Below, in pieces: positions 52,283-61,325 of a DNA stretch of 64,000 bases (positions within the stretch are counted from its first letter, which is position 1; the number at the start of each line of letters is the position of its first letter). The translations under genes were made by a program, and so were the position numbers. This stretch comes from an uncultured Lachnospiraceae bacterium (GTDB lineage Bacteria > Bacillota > Clostridia > Lachnospirales > Lachnospiraceae), in NCBI GenBank assembly GCA_947625135.1, contig CANQNE010000005.1:20566-84565 (forward strand), in the 5' to 3' direction. A model generated the notes under the pieces. It was not told the DNA's origin and did no database searches. It was given only the letters and a program-made list of their open reading frames with translations.

Positions 52283-54498
52283 AAAGATCAATATTAAAAA
52301 TGACAGCGGCAGGTTTATGCGTTGTTCTTACAGGCGGCAGCATTGCTTTTGCAGCCAATGCGCTGCAGGGACAGGAAAGCAGTCCGAAAAAAGAGACGGA
52401 AACGGCAGCCGACGTCTCTTACAGCGAAGCCGAAGAAACGGGAAATGAAAAGGATGAAACAGTATATGTCCTTGCCGGGGCTGATGGAGCCGTGAAGAAG
52501 ATTATTGTCAGCGATTGGCTGAAAAATGCCCTTGGCAGCCAGACCCTGCGTGACAGGACAGAGCTGACAGACGTGGAAAATGTGAAGGGCGAAGAAGGCA
52601 GTACGCTGGATAAGTCCGGCGTTCGTGTCTGGGACGCACAGGGCAGCGATATTTACTATCAGGGGAATATACAAAAGGAGCTTCCGGTAGATATGGCTGT
52701 TTCTTATAAGCTGGACGGAAAAGACATAGCCCCGTCAGATCTGGAGGGAAAGAGCGGAAAGGTGACGATCCGCTTTGACTACACCAATCGGCAGTATGAG
52801 GAAGTGGAAATTGACGGGAAGAAGGAAAAGATATATGTCCCGTTTGCCGTGCTCACTGGCGTTTTGCTGGACAATGACGTGTTTACCAATATAGAGGTAT
52901 CGAACGGAAGACTGGTCAACGACGGGAGCCGTACTGCTGTTGCAGGCATCGCGTTCCCGGGGCTGCAGGAGAATCTCGCGCTGTCTGAAGAAAAGCTGGA
53001 GATCCCGGATTATGTGGAGATTACCGGCGACGCGAAGAATTTCAAGCTGGGAATGACGATTACGCTTGCCACAAATGAGCTGTTCAATGACATAGACGCG
53101 GATGAGTTCAATTCGGCGGATGAACTGAGCAACTCTGTCGGAAAGCTGAAGGATGCTATGAGCCAGCTGCTGAACGGTTCTTCCCAGCTCTATGACGGTC
53201 TTTCCAGCCTGCTTGAACAGTCCGGGAAGCTGGTGACGGGAATTGATCAGCTGGCCGCGGGCGCACAGACGTTAAAGAGCGGCGCAGGAGATCTGGATGA
53301 GGGGGCTGTGAGCCTGCAGGCCGGGGCGGCGCAGCTAAGCGACGGGCTGAATACCCTTGCCGAGAACAATGAGTCTCTGAATGGCGGCGCAAAGCAGGTA
53401 TTTGAGACATTGTTGTCTGTGGCTCATACCCAGCTCGCAGACGCGGGAGTGGAAGCGCCGGAATTGACTATTGAAAATTATGGGGATGTGCTGGCAGGTG
53501 TGATCGCGTCTCTGGATACAGACGCCGTTTATGAAAAGGCTCTTGCCGCTGTCACATCAGCAGTGGAAGAGAAGCGGAATGATATTCAGGAGCAGGTTGC
53601 GGCTGCGGTTCGCAAGGAAGTGAACGCCAAGGTGACGGCTGCGGTGGAGGAACAGGTTGCGGCGCAGGTAACCCAGGCTGTTAAGGATACGGTTACGGAA
53701 AAGGTGGTTGCTTCCGCCGCGCAAATGGATATGGAAAGCTATGAGGCCGCGGTGAAGGCCGGAGCGGTCAGCGAGGAAGTGCAGGCGGCTGTGGAAGCCG
53801 CCATCCGGGAGCAAATGCAAAGCGGGGAAATTCAGCAGACCATAGAGGCGAAAACGGCGGAGCAGATGGAGACGCAGGATGTTCAGAAAACGATAGAAGA
53901 AAAAGTATCTGAGCAGATGCAAAGCGATACCGTAAAGGAAACCGTGGCTTCAAATACTGAACTGCAGATACAAAAGGCAATTGCAGAAAATATGGCGTCC
54001 GAGAAAGTGCAGGAGCAGCTTGCTGCTGCCACAGAAGGGGCAAAAGCCGTAATCTCCCTGAAAACCTCTCTGGACAGCTATCATGTGTTCTATCAGGGAC
54101 TGCAATCCTATACGGCCGGTGTTTCCAAGGCGGCTGCGGGTGCAGGTGAGCTGAAGGAGGGTACAAACAGCCTGAAAAGCGGAACGGCACAGCTAAGCGC
54201 CGGGGCGGCGGAATTGAGCGCCGGGGCGGTCACATTAAATAACAGTATGCCGGCGCTGGTAGACGGGATCACCAGCCTCAAGAACGGCTCTATGAAGCTT
54301 TCCGACGGCTTGAAGGAATTGAACGAACAGGGGATCAAAAAACTCACCGATGCGGTAGATGGAGATCTGAAAGGCCTGATGACGAGACTGCGGGCTACAA
54401 AGGATGTTTCCGCACGCTATAAGACATTTGCCGGGGCGGATGCAGAAATGGACGGTCAGGTCAAGTTCATTTATCGGACAGAGTCTATAGGAGAATAA
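52279..54498 (+). CDS. Secreted YhgE/Pip-like protein with coiled-coil repeats
   Basis: 739 residues. The signal peptide (basic MKRS start, hydrophobic core, cleavage after AFA) is clear. A beta-rich N-terminal region (about 45-255) is followed by repeats of the type AAGAQTLKSGAGDLDEGAVS (about 320-370 and 620-690), and a long Gln/Glu/Val-rich coiled coil between (about 430-610: QMQSGEIQQTIEAKTAEQME). Such Gly-punctuated repeats are typical of YhgE/Pip proteins, which usually end in membrane helices; this one does not. The overlap with the MMPL gene suggests a secreted or periplasm-side partner of that transporter. Confidence 0.8.
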   Translation: MKRSILKMTAAGLCVVLTGGSIAFAANALQGQESSPKKETETAADVSYSEAEETGNEKDETVYVLAGADGAVKKIIVSDWLKNALGSQTLRDRTELTDVENVKGEEGSTLDKSGVRVWDAQGSDIYYQGNIQKELPVDMAVSYKLDGKDIAPSDLEGKSGKVTIRFDYTNRQYEEVEIDGKKEKIYVPFAVLTGVLLDNDVFTNIEVSNGRLVNDGSRTAVAGIAFPGLQENLALSEEKLEIPDYVEITGDAKNFKLGMTITLATNELFNDIDADEFNSADELSNSVGKLKDAMSQLLNGSSQLYDGLSSLLEQSGKLVTGIDQLAAGAQTLKSGAGDLDEGAVSLQAGAAQLSDGLNTLAENNESLNGGAKQVFETLLSVAHTQLADAGVEAPELTIENYGDVLAGVIASLDTDAVYEKALAAVTSAVEEKRNDIQEQVAAAVRKEVNAKVTAAVEEQVAAQVTQAVKDTVTEKVVASAAQMDMESYEAAVKAGAVSEEVQAAVEAAIREQMQSGEIQQTIEAKTAEQMETQDVQKTIEEKVSEQMQSDTVKETVASNTELQIQKAIAENMASEKVQEQLAAATEGAKAVISLKTSLDSYHVFYQGLQSYTAGVSKAAAGAGELKEGTNSLKSGTAQLSAGAAELSAGAVTLNNSMPALVDGITSLKNGSMKLSDGLKELNEQGIKKLTDAVDGDLKGLMTRLRATKDVSARYKTFAGADAEMDGQVKFIYRTESIGE

Positions 54499-54522
54499 GA
54501 AAAAGCAGCAGATTGAAAAATA

Positions 54523-54552
54523 GCGGCAGAGCAGGCTTGCTCTGCCGCATTT
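54523..54552. terminator. Bidirectional terminator between YhgE-like and UroD-like genes
   Basis: GCGGCAGAGCA and TGCTCTGCCGC pair perfectly around GGCT, followed by ATTTT on the plus strand. The convergent gene ends 14 bases downstream. Confidence 0.85.
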
Positions 54553-54565
54553 TGCAATGAATTTT

Positions 54566-55573
54566 TTAGTTGTAAAATTCCGCTACGGCGCTGAAGAATG
54601 CGTCGATGTTGTCCCAGCTTGACATGGGAGGAATGTCGCATCCCGTGGAGATTACATAATTGGGATATTTGCAGCATTTTGCCATCACATCCAGTGTTGC
54701 CTGACGCACGGATTCGGGTGTTCCGTTTCTTAACTGGCCCGCGGGGTCTACATTGCCCATGGCGATCCGGTCAGCAGGAATCTTGGACATCATTTCTTCC
54801 ATGTCGATGGCGTTGCCAAAGTGGAATACAGGCGCGCCGGTTTCGAGAATAGAATCGATCATGGGGATCGTGGAATTGCCGCAGTTGTGGTAAACAACGA
54901 TAAAGCTGTCGTCCTGTACCGCATCTACGATCTTTTTTACATACGGGGCGGAGAAATCTGCGGCCAGGGAAGGACTCAACAGGCCGGCAAGAGGTTCCGC
55001 CATCACCACGCCGTTTGCTCCGGCTGCTTTATATGCCTTGCAGTAGGCGATGAGAAATTCTGTCACTTTGTCAAGGACAGTCTCTACCATCTCCGGTTCA
55101 TCATAGCAGTAGATCATAGCCTCAGATACGTCCATCAGGCGGCCCGCCAGAGAGAAGGGGCCGATGATGCCCGCCAGAACGGGACGATCGGTGATCAGTT
55201 TGACTGCCTTTTCGATGGCCTCGATATAGATACCGGTACGGCCTGCACCGATCTCCGGGATCTGCAGCGCGTCGGCGTCTTCCTGGGAAGAAATGATACT
55301 GCCAACCACGGTAGGCACTTCATCGTCGGACACATGGATGGTGGAGCCGAAACATTCCGCCTCAATGGACAGATCCATCAGGCTCACACTGGCTGCGGAA
55401 TCTACCCGGTCGGCGATCATCTTCATGCCGTTTGCCTGAGCGTCACTGCTGGAGATCAGATCTTTTACGCTGATCCCCATCATTTGAATCGCCGGATATG
55501 AAAGTACCGGCAGCGCTTTTTTTACAGGTGCAGCGATCATATCTGCTACCCACTGTTTCATATTCATTTGCAT
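54566..55573 (-). CDS. UroD/MtaA-like corrinoid methyltransferase family protein
   Basis: 335 residues from the ATG at 55573, eight bases after GGAGG. TIM-barrel of the uroporphyrinogen decarboxylase superfamily with the methyltransferase-type zinc site: HNCG near residue 240 and STGCDIPP near residue 310. The UroD active-site pattern is missing, and no haem genes surround it. Members (MtaA, CmuA) move methyl groups from corrinoid proteins to a thiol such as coenzyme M; the acceptor in Clostridia without CoM is unclear. No corrinoid protein is adjacent. Single gene, promoter at about 55609. Confidence 0.82.
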   Translation of the reverse strand: MQMNMKQWVADMIAAPVKKALPVLSYPAIQMMGISVKDLISSSDAQANGMKMIADRVDSAASVSLMDLSIEAECFGSTIHVSDDEVPTVVGSIISSQEDADALQIPEIGAGRTGIYIEAIEKAVKLITDRPVLAGIIGPFSLAGRLMDVSEAMIYCYDEPEMVETVLDKVTEFLIAYCKAYKAAGANGVVMAEPLAGLLSPSLAADFSAPYVKKIVDAVQDDSFIVVYHNCGNSTIPMIDSILETGAPVFHFGNAIDMEEMMSKIPADRIAMGNVDPAGQLRNGTPESVRQATLDVMAKCCKYPNYVISTGCDIPPMSSWDNIDAFFSAVAEFYN

Positions 55574-55608
55574 GGGGTTCCCCTCCGTTTTTCTTTGTAG
55601 TTAGTTTA

Positions 55609-55617
55609 AGTATAACA
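55609..55617 (-). promoter_or_regulatory. Extended -10 promoter of the UroD-like gene
   Basis: On the minus strand TGTTATACT lies about 36 bases before the start codon. The -35 is not clear. Confidence 0.45.
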
Positions 55618-55808
55618 GTCAGAAGAATATTTGTACTTGTAAAATATTGGGAATGTTTGTTATTTTTTTTTGATTTTTTACCGGATGATACTATACAAAA
55701 TGTGGAAACAGAGATAAAATAAAAGAAAAAATAAAAGAAATAAACAAAAAAATGAAATAATTGTGATAACGGACTGCTGACAAAATACAGACTTACGGAG
55801 GACGACAG

Positions 55809-56036
55809 ATGACATTGTTGCAGGGGGAGATCGGAAAGAGCTATCAGGTACAGGAGATCCGGCTGCAGGAAACCACTGCAAGACGGCTGCAGATACTTGG
55901 GCTTTTGTCCGGAACAAGGGTAGAAATATTGAATAAAAAAAAGAACGGTACGCTGATCTTTAAGGTGCGGGGAACCCGGTACGCCATAGGAAAGCGGATT
56001 GCGGAGGGGATCCTGTTAGGAGGTGAGCAGCCGTGA
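55809..56036 (+). CDS. feoA: FeoA, ferrous iron transport accessory protein
   Basis: 75 residues, SH3-like fold (VQEIRLQETTARRLQILGLL, SGTRVEILNKKKNG, VRGTRYAIGKRIAEGI). ACGGAGG precedes the ATG. FeoA supports FeoB; the genes overlap by four bases (GTGA). The AT-rich 200 bases upstream contain a TTGATT/TATACA pair (55670-55697, 16-base spacing) but no recognisable Fur box. Confidence 0.94.
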   Translation: MTLLQGEIGKSYQVQEIRLQETTARRLQILGLLSGTRVEILNKKKNGTLIFKVRGTRYAIGKRIAEGILLGGEQP

Positions 56037-58078
56037 GTGTTCATGTTGCGTTTGTAGGAAACCCGAACTGCGGAAAGACTACATTGTTTAACGCCTATAC
56101 AGGCGCGAGGCTCAAGGTAGCCAACTGGCCGGGAGTGACGGTGGAGAAGAAGGAAGGCGCCTTCCGCTATCATAATCAGCAGTTTAAGCTGGTGGATCTG
56201 CCCGGCACTTACAGTCTGACCTCCTACACTATGGAGGAAAAGCTGGCCCGGCAGTACATTCTCGAAGATGAAGTGGACGTGATCTTGGATGTGATCGACG
56301 CCTCCTGTCTGGAGCGGAATCTGTATCTGGCTCTGCAGCTGATCGAACTTGGGAAGCCGGTGGTGCTGGCGCTGAATATGATGGACATTGTGCAGGAGCG
56401 AGGGATGGAGATCGACACCCACCGGCTGCCGGAAATGCTGGGCGTGCCGGCCATTCCTGTGTCCGCAAGAAAAAAGACAGGGCTGGATGTACTGATGCAC
56501 ACGGTGGCCCATCATGCGGAGAACGGCAGGGATATTTTCCCGGATCATCATCACGGCAACAAGGAAAGCACCCATATCCATGACCATCACAAAGAGTTCG
56601 TGATGGTGTACGGCGATGAAATAGAAGACAAGATTGACGGGCTGCAGGCGCGTCTTCTGGAAGCATATCCGGATATCGTCAATCCCCGGTGGCATGCCAT
56701 TAAGCTGCTGGAAAATGATGAGGAGATCATGAGGAAGTACCCCATCCCCCTTGAGGATATACTGGATCGCAGTTATGAGACGGATATTATCAACCAGAAA
56801 TATGACTTCATTGAAGAGGTTATTGAGGAGTGCCTGTTTAACAAGAACGAGAAAAGCCAGCGAACAGACCGGATCGACGCCCTGCTTACCCATCGGATCT
56901 GGGGATTGCCGGTATTTCTTGGGATCATGGCCATGGTATTTTTCTTTACCTTTACCGTGGGCGACTGGATCAAGGGATGGTTTGAACTGGGTCTGGACTG
57001 GTTTAGCGACGGCGTTGGGCATCTGCTTGCAAGCGCTCATATAAATGAAATGCTGCAATCGTTGATTGTGGATGGCATTATCGCCGGCGTCGGCGGCATC
57101 CTCACATTCCTGCCAAATATCTTTATTTTGTTTCTGGCGCTGGCGCTGCTGGAGGACAGCGGCTACATGTCCAGAGTTGCTTATGTGATGGACGGGATCA
57201 TGGGAAAGCTGGGGCTTTCCGGCAGGGCGTTTATTCCCATGCTGCTGGGCTTCGGCTGCACGGTACCTGCGGTAATGGCGTCCAGGACGCTGGAAGATCC
57301 AAAGGACAGGCTGAAAACGATCCTGATCACCCCATTTATGTCCTGCAGCGCGAGACTGCCTATCTATGTGTTGTTTTCTTCTATGTTTTTTGGAAAGTAT
57401 GCCATGGTTGCAGCATTTTCCATGTATGTGATCGGCCTTGGCGTGGCGATCCTTACCGCCCTTGCCATGCAGCGGCTTGGAAAAGGCGGGGGAAAATACA
57501 ATCTCCTTATAGAGCTGCCGGAATTTAAACGTCCCAGCGCCCATACGATTTTTATCTATGTGTGGGAAAAGATAAAGGATTATCTGACGAAGGCAGGCAC
57601 CACCATCTTTCTGGCATCCATCATCGTGTGGGCGCTGCTGAATTTCGGCCCCGGCGGGATGGTGGAAATGGGTGCGCAGGGCAGTTTTGGCGCCATGATC
57701 GGACAGACGCTGGCCCCGCTTCTTTCCCCGGCGGGACTTGGGTACTGGCAGGTGGTGGTATCTTTGATCGCAGGCATTGCCGCCAAGGAAGTAGTGGTGT
57801 CCAGTATGGGGATCCTGTACGGCATCAGCAATATCAATTCCGCCAAAGGTATGGAGACGATGGTGGCGGCACTGGCGGCCTCCGGCTTCACCGGCCTCAA
57901 CGCTTATGCGCTGATGGTATTCTGCCTTTTGTACATACCCTGTGCGGCGGCCATCGGCACCATCAAAAAAGAAACCAATTCATGGAAGTGGATGTGCGTA
58001 TCCATCCTGTTCCAACTTGGGGTTGCCTATCTGATGGCAGTGCTGGTCTATCAGATCGGATCCCTGTTTTTCTCATAA
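56033..58078 (+). CDS. feoB: FeoB ferrous iron transporter
   Basis: 681 residues from a GTG at 56033, with GGAGG just before it. The G domain has G1 GNPNCGKTT (8-16), G3 DLPGTYSL and G4 ALNMMD; the GDI-like helical part holds a His-rich loop around residue 180 (DHHHGNKESTHIHDHH). About eight membrane helices follow, with Gate motifs MLLGFGCTVPAVMASR and FMSCSARLPIYVL. It imports Fe(II), fitting an anaerobe. The stop lies 103 bases before the convergent DNA-repair gene. Confidence 0.97.
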   Translation: MSVHVAFVGNPNCGKTTLFNAYTGARLKVANWPGVTVEKKEGAFRYHNQQFKLVDLPGTYSLTSYTMEEKLARQYILEDEVDVILDVIDASCLERNLYLALQLIELGKPVVLALNMMDIVQERGMEIDTHRLPEMLGVPAIPVSARKKTGLDVLMHTVAHHAENGRDIFPDHHHGNKESTHIHDHHKEFVMVYGDEIEDKIDGLQARLLEAYPDIVNPRWHAIKLLENDEEIMRKYPIPLEDILDRSYETDIINQKYDFIEEVIEECLFNKNEKSQRTDRIDALLTHRIWGLPVFLGIMAMVFFFTFTVGDWIKGWFELGLDWFSDGVGHLLASAHINEMLQSLIVDGIIAGVGGILTFLPNIFILFLALALLEDSGYMSRVAYVMDGIMGKLGLSGRAFIPMLLGFGCTVPAVMASRTLEDPKDRLKTILITPFMSCSARLPIYVLFSSMFFGKYAMVAAFSMYVIGLGVAILTALAMQRLGKGGGKYNLLIELPEFKRPSAHTIFIYVWEKIKDYLTKAGTTIFLASIIVWALLNFGPGGMVEMGAQGSFGAMIGQTLAPLLSPAGLGYWQVVVSLIAGIAAKEVVVSSMGILYGISNINSAKGMETMVAALAASGFTGLNAYALMVFCLLYIPCAAAIGTIKKETNSWKWMCVSILFQLGVAYLMAVLVYQIGSLFFS

Positions 58079-58181
58079 CGGAGATCTGTCCGGGTATCGT
58101 ATGAAGAAGCAGGGGAGGGAAAAAGCCCTGTTCGCCTTATGCAGACAGACTGCAACGGCTCTGCAGGCTTTTGTTCCCGCA

Positions 58182-58952
58182 TCATAAAAATTCAGTGACA
58201 AACTCCCGATAGCGCAGGGGCATGAGACTGCGCTGGAGCTTTGGATTTTTCCGGGCTTCAACGGCGATGGCGCTGTGGAAGGTTTTCCACAGGTCCCGGT
58301 AGCTGTTTGGCTTTTGAGAGAGCAGTGCTTCGGCCTGCTCTTTTTCAATGCTGAGCAGGTACCAGGAACGGCCTGCGGGATGTATGGCGGCAAAACTGCG
58401 CCCCACATCCAGGATCAGAAAATTTTCCCCGGAAAGCCTGTCTGCGAAATGAGGGGCCACAAGGGACAGCACATTGCTCTTGGGGCGCATTTTGGCAAAA
58501 AGAATGTCTTGCTCCATCAGGTCAAAGCGGAGAAATTCTGTGAAAAAATGGGCCTCGTTGCCAACCTGCCGGTCCAGAGCAAACAGATTCTGCACCGCAG
58601 GTTCTCCCAGCATTTCCATCACGGCCGGGCCATAGTGGAAGCCTGCCACAAGAAAGCGGTAAATGATATCCGCCTTGCGCTCCTCCCGGGACAGGGCTGC
58701 CCGGTAAACGGCTTCCCATGCCTGCAGAGAGATGTTCTGACGGATGGCGCCGATCACCTTGTCAGCCTTTTGCGGATCAGGCGTTACAGGTATGTAGTCG
58801 CAAAACAATTCCAGTGTGGAAGGGCCTTCCAGCTGTAGTCTGACGCAGGCATGACCCCTGCGGGAAGCCCATGCGTCATAGACGGCAGTGAAGATTCCAT
58901 CGGGATCGTCCCTGCACAAAAAAACGGTGGTATGATTGGGTTGATTCTCCAT
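58182..58952 (-). CDS. TIGR03915-type putative DNA metabolism protein (DUF4130)
   Basis: 256 residues. Family sequence includes VFLCRDDPDGIFTAVYDAW at the start, a middle helical region with QVGNEAHFFTEFLRF, and the C-terminal MPLRYREFVTEFL. The family always pairs with the radical-SAM protein TIGR03916, as here, where the two are separated by 45 bases and this gene is second. It is thought to act in DNA repair, possibly as a uracil-DNA-glycosylase-like partner; no activity has been shown to my knowledge. AAGGAG precedes the ATG. Confidence 0.88.
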   Translation of the reverse strand: MENQPNHTTVFLCRDDPDGIFTAVYDAWASRRGHACVRLQLEGPSTLELFCDYIPVTPDPQKADKVIGAIRQNISLQAWEAVYRAALSREERKADIIYRFLVAGFHYGPAVMEMLGEPAVQNLFALDRQVGNEAHFFTEFLRFDLMEQDILFAKMRPKSNVLSLVAPHFADRLSGENFLILDVGRSFAAIHPAGRSWYLLSIEKEQAEALLSQKPNSYRDLWKTFHSAIAVEARKNPKLQRSLMPLRYREFVTEFL

Positions 58953-58997
58953 AAGAGGAACTCCTTTCCTGAAACAAAAACTGTGAAGGGCAGCGCG

Positions 58998-60506
58998 CTA
59001 CATCTGCCCGGAGATGCTTTTTGCCACGTCCGTGCCTTTAGGCCCGGCGGTGAGATAAAAATCGTCAAAAAGAGACAGCTGCCGGTAAACGCCGACGCCC
59101 TCCTCAAACCGGAGGCGGGTGCGCTTGTCCGTCTCCGACAGGGCAAGGGCAAGATAATCCTCATCCAACCGGATGGCACGATACATGCGCCCGTTGCAGG
59201 TGATAAAATATCCCGCCCGTTTCAATACTACGCCCAGTTTTTTCAGGGCGTCAAAATCCAGCGAATGATGGCGGCGGGCGGCGACGATCCGTCTGGCTGA
59301 TTTCACACCGATGCCGGGAACCCGCAGCAGAGAGGCATAGTCCGCCTTGGAAATCTCCATGGGAAACTGCTCAAGATGGCGCAGCGCCCAGTCGCATTTG
59401 GGATCCATGGAAAGATTGAAATAGGGCTTATCCTCTGTCAGCAGTTCTGATGCAGAAAAGTCATAAAACCGCAGCAGCCAGTCCGCCTGATAAAGGCGGT
59501 GTTCCCGAAGGAGGGGCGGCGGCGTGCCGGGCGCCGGGAGCAGGCTGTCGTTATTTAAAGCCACATAAGCGGAATAAAAGACACGCTTCAGATCAAACTG
59601 ACGGTACAGCGCTTCTGTCACGGAAAGAATCTGGTGATCGGTCTCCGGCGTGGCGCCGATGATCATCTGGGTGCTTTGCCCGGCAGGGACAAATCTGGAG
59701 CCGGAGGCGTATTTCAGCGCGCCGGGAGTGTCCGGCAGGGAAATGTCCGGATCAAAGGGCTTTAACGGCGCGGACTCCTGCGGGGACAGGGGAAAGGACG
59801 GACTTTGACCGGGAGCCTCCTGATGCCTGGGAAGGGCGAACATGTCGGAGTCCTTCTTCAAAGTTTTTCTTTGGGGCAGTCTGAAAGAGTCGGCGCGGAT
59901 GCCCTGCTGGATCTGGCGCATGGGCGTCAGAATACGGGTCCGGGTCTTGGAGGGGGCGAGGGTCTTTAAGCCGTCCACGGTGGGCAGCTCCAGATTGACG
60001 CTCATCCGGTCCGCAAGCTGTCCTGTCAGCTGGATCAGCTGGGGATCGGCGCCGGGAATGGCTTTTACGTGGATGTAGCCCCAGAAACGGTGAATCTCTC
60101 GAAGCCGCCACAAAGTCTGGTAGATAAGCTCCATAGTCTGGTCGGGGGTGTTCAGGATGCCGGAGCTGAGAAAAAGGCCCTCAATGTAATTGCGCCGGTA
60201 AAATTCCATAGTCAGGGTACAGATCTCCTCGGGGGTGAAAAAGGTGCGGACAACATCGTTGGAGCTTCTGTTTGCGCAATATTTGCAGTCATAAACGCAG
60301 GCGTTGGTCATAAGGATCTTCAACAGGGAGATACATCTGCCGTCGGCGGCGAAGCTGTGACAGATCCCGCAGGCAACGGCGCTGCCCATGGTGCCCGCTT
60401 TGCCCCGGCGATCCGCACCGCTGGAGGTGCAGGCAACGTCGTACTTGGCGGCGTCGGATAAAATTTCCAGTTTTTGCTGGAGATTTAAATTTTCCTGTAT
60501 GAGCAT
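58998..60506 (-). CDS. TIGR03916-type radical-SAM putative DNA modification/repair protein
   Basis: 502 residues from the ATG at 60506, with AAAGGGG five bases upstream; an earlier ATG at 60620 would run through LexA box DNA and is rejected. Radical-SAM cluster Cys70, 74 and 77 (CVYDCKYC) in a SplB-like TIM barrel, with an extra Cys pair ahead (ACGICHSFAADGRC). The C-terminal helix-hairpin-helix LRVPGIGVKSARRIVAARR binds DNA. Spore photoproduct lyase repairs DNA by similar chemistry; the lesion handled here is not known. Two LexA boxes upstream indicate SOS induction. Confidence 0.9.
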   Translation of the reverse strand: MLIQENLNLQQKLEILSDAAKYDVACTSSGADRRGKAGTMGSAVACGICHSFAADGRCISLLKILMTNACVYDCKYCANRSSNDVVRTFFTPEEICTLTMEFYRRNYIEGLFLSSGILNTPDQTMELIYQTLWRLREIHRFWGYIHVKAIPGADPQLIQLTGQLADRMSVNLELPTVDGLKTLAPSKTRTRILTPMRQIQQGIRADSFRLPQRKTLKKDSDMFALPRHQEAPGQSPSFPLSPQESAPLKPFDPDISLPDTPGALKYASGSRFVPAGQSTQMIIGATPETDHQILSVTEALYRQFDLKRVFYSAYVALNNDSLLPAPGTPPPLLREHRLYQADWLLRFYDFSASELLTEDKPYFNLSMDPKCDWALRHLEQFPMEISKADYASLLRVPGIGVKSARRIVAARRHHSLDFDALKKLGVVLKRAGYFITCNGRMYRAIRLDEDYLALALSETDKRTRLRFEEGVGVYRQLSLFDDFYLTAGPKGTDVAKSISGQM

Positions 60507-60590
60507 GGCGGCCCCTTTCTCTTTCGTATTACAAAAATGATCTGCGGCTAAAGGTATGGGGAGATCAACATTGTATATAGATTTACGACA

Positions 60591-60634
60591 AGAACATGCG
60601 TTCTGATAATACAATAACACAAGAACAAATGTTT
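60591..60634 (-). promoter_or_regulatory. Two tandem LexA (SOS) boxes upstream of the radical-SAM DNA-repair operon
   Basis: GAACATGCGTTC (60592-60603) and GAACAAATGTTT (60623-60634) both fit the Firmicute LexA core GAACRNRYGTTY. Their centres are 31 bases apart, three helical turns. They lie 86-128 bases before the TIGR03916 start. The first also sits in AGAAC...GTTCT symmetry. Confidence 0.75.
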
Positions 60635-60728
60635 GTAAAGAAGAAAATTAAAAAGATTGATATTCGTGGAAAGAGGGCATAACGTAACGCAAACAATGAC
60701 ACGGAAGAAAATACAGGAAATATTGTTC

Positions 60729-60772
60729 TTGACATATCTACTCTTCGGAGTTACAATTTTGAACAGTTCAAA
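60729..60772 (+). promoter_or_regulatory. Promoter and palindromic operator of the marR-efflux operon
   Basis: -35 TTGACA, 17-base spacer, -10 TACAAT (60752-60757). Directly after it is the perfect palindrome TTTGAAC-A-GTTCAAA (60758-60772), with flanks almost symmetric for three more bases. It covers the start point, as expected of a MarR-type autorepressor. Confidence 0.8.
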
Positions 60773-60863
60773 TTTGAATAATCTGAATAATTTGCAATGA
60801 TTCAATACCTTCATAGTTATGATGCAAAATGAATGAAAATCGCTTTAGGAAGGAGATGGGTAT

Positions 60864-61325
60864 GTGGGGAAGAAAAGCAATATCGCCATATTCCACCATA
60901 TCACAAGGGCGTACGAACATTACTGCAGGCCGATCTGCCGTGAGCTTGACATGCCGCAGATGGCGTTTGACATTCTGATGTTTCTGGCGAATAACCCGGA
61001 ATCGTGTACGGCAAAAGATATCAGCCGCGGCAGGGGTTACCGGGAAAACATTCTGTCGATCAATATCAACAAGCTGGTGAGCGAAGGGTATCTGGAGCGC
61101 GCCTCGGTAGAGGGCGACAGGCGGAAGGTCCGGCTTGTCTGTACGAAGAAAGCGCAGCCGATCATCGAACGCGGGCAAAAGGCGCTGGTAGAATTTAACC
61201 GTCTGATGAAAGAGGGCCTGTCCACAGAGGATATGGAGGTCTGCCAGCGGTGCCTGGAGATCGTGGGCAAAAATGCGGAGCGCATTGAAAAAATGGAAAG
61301 AATCGAGGAGGAGCGAAAACAATGA
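60864..61325 (+). CDS. MarR-family transcriptional regulator
   Basis: 153 residues from a GTG at 60864, eight bases after AGGAAGGAG. The winged helix reads CTAKDISRGRGYRENILSININKLVSEGYLERASVEGDRRKVRL. It is first in an operon with a cytidylate-kinase-like gene (four-base ATGA overlap) and an ABC exporter, and a palindrome covers its promoter, so autoregulation and control of efflux are likely. Ligand unknown. Confidence 0.9.
   Translation: MGKKSNIAIFHHITRAYEHYCRPICRELDMPQMAFDILMFLANNPESCTAKDISRGRGYRENILSININKLVSEGYLERASVEGDRRKVRLVCTKKAQPIIERGQKALVEFNRLMKEGLSTEDMEVCQRCLEIVGKNAERIEKMERIEEERKQ

Noticed and set aside
55574..55808. Fur box upstream of feoAB
   Set aside because: No inverted repeat resembling a Fur or DtxR operator; only AT-rich direct runs (AAAATAAAAG-like).
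55844..57544. 566-codon open frame on the minus strand
   Set aside because: Antisense to feoA/feoB; composition (His/Gln-rich) is a shadow of feoB codons.
58079..58181. Terminator between feoB and the TIGR03915 gene
   Set aside because: Several short complementary words exist (AAAGCC/GGCTTT), but no compact stem followed by a T tract.
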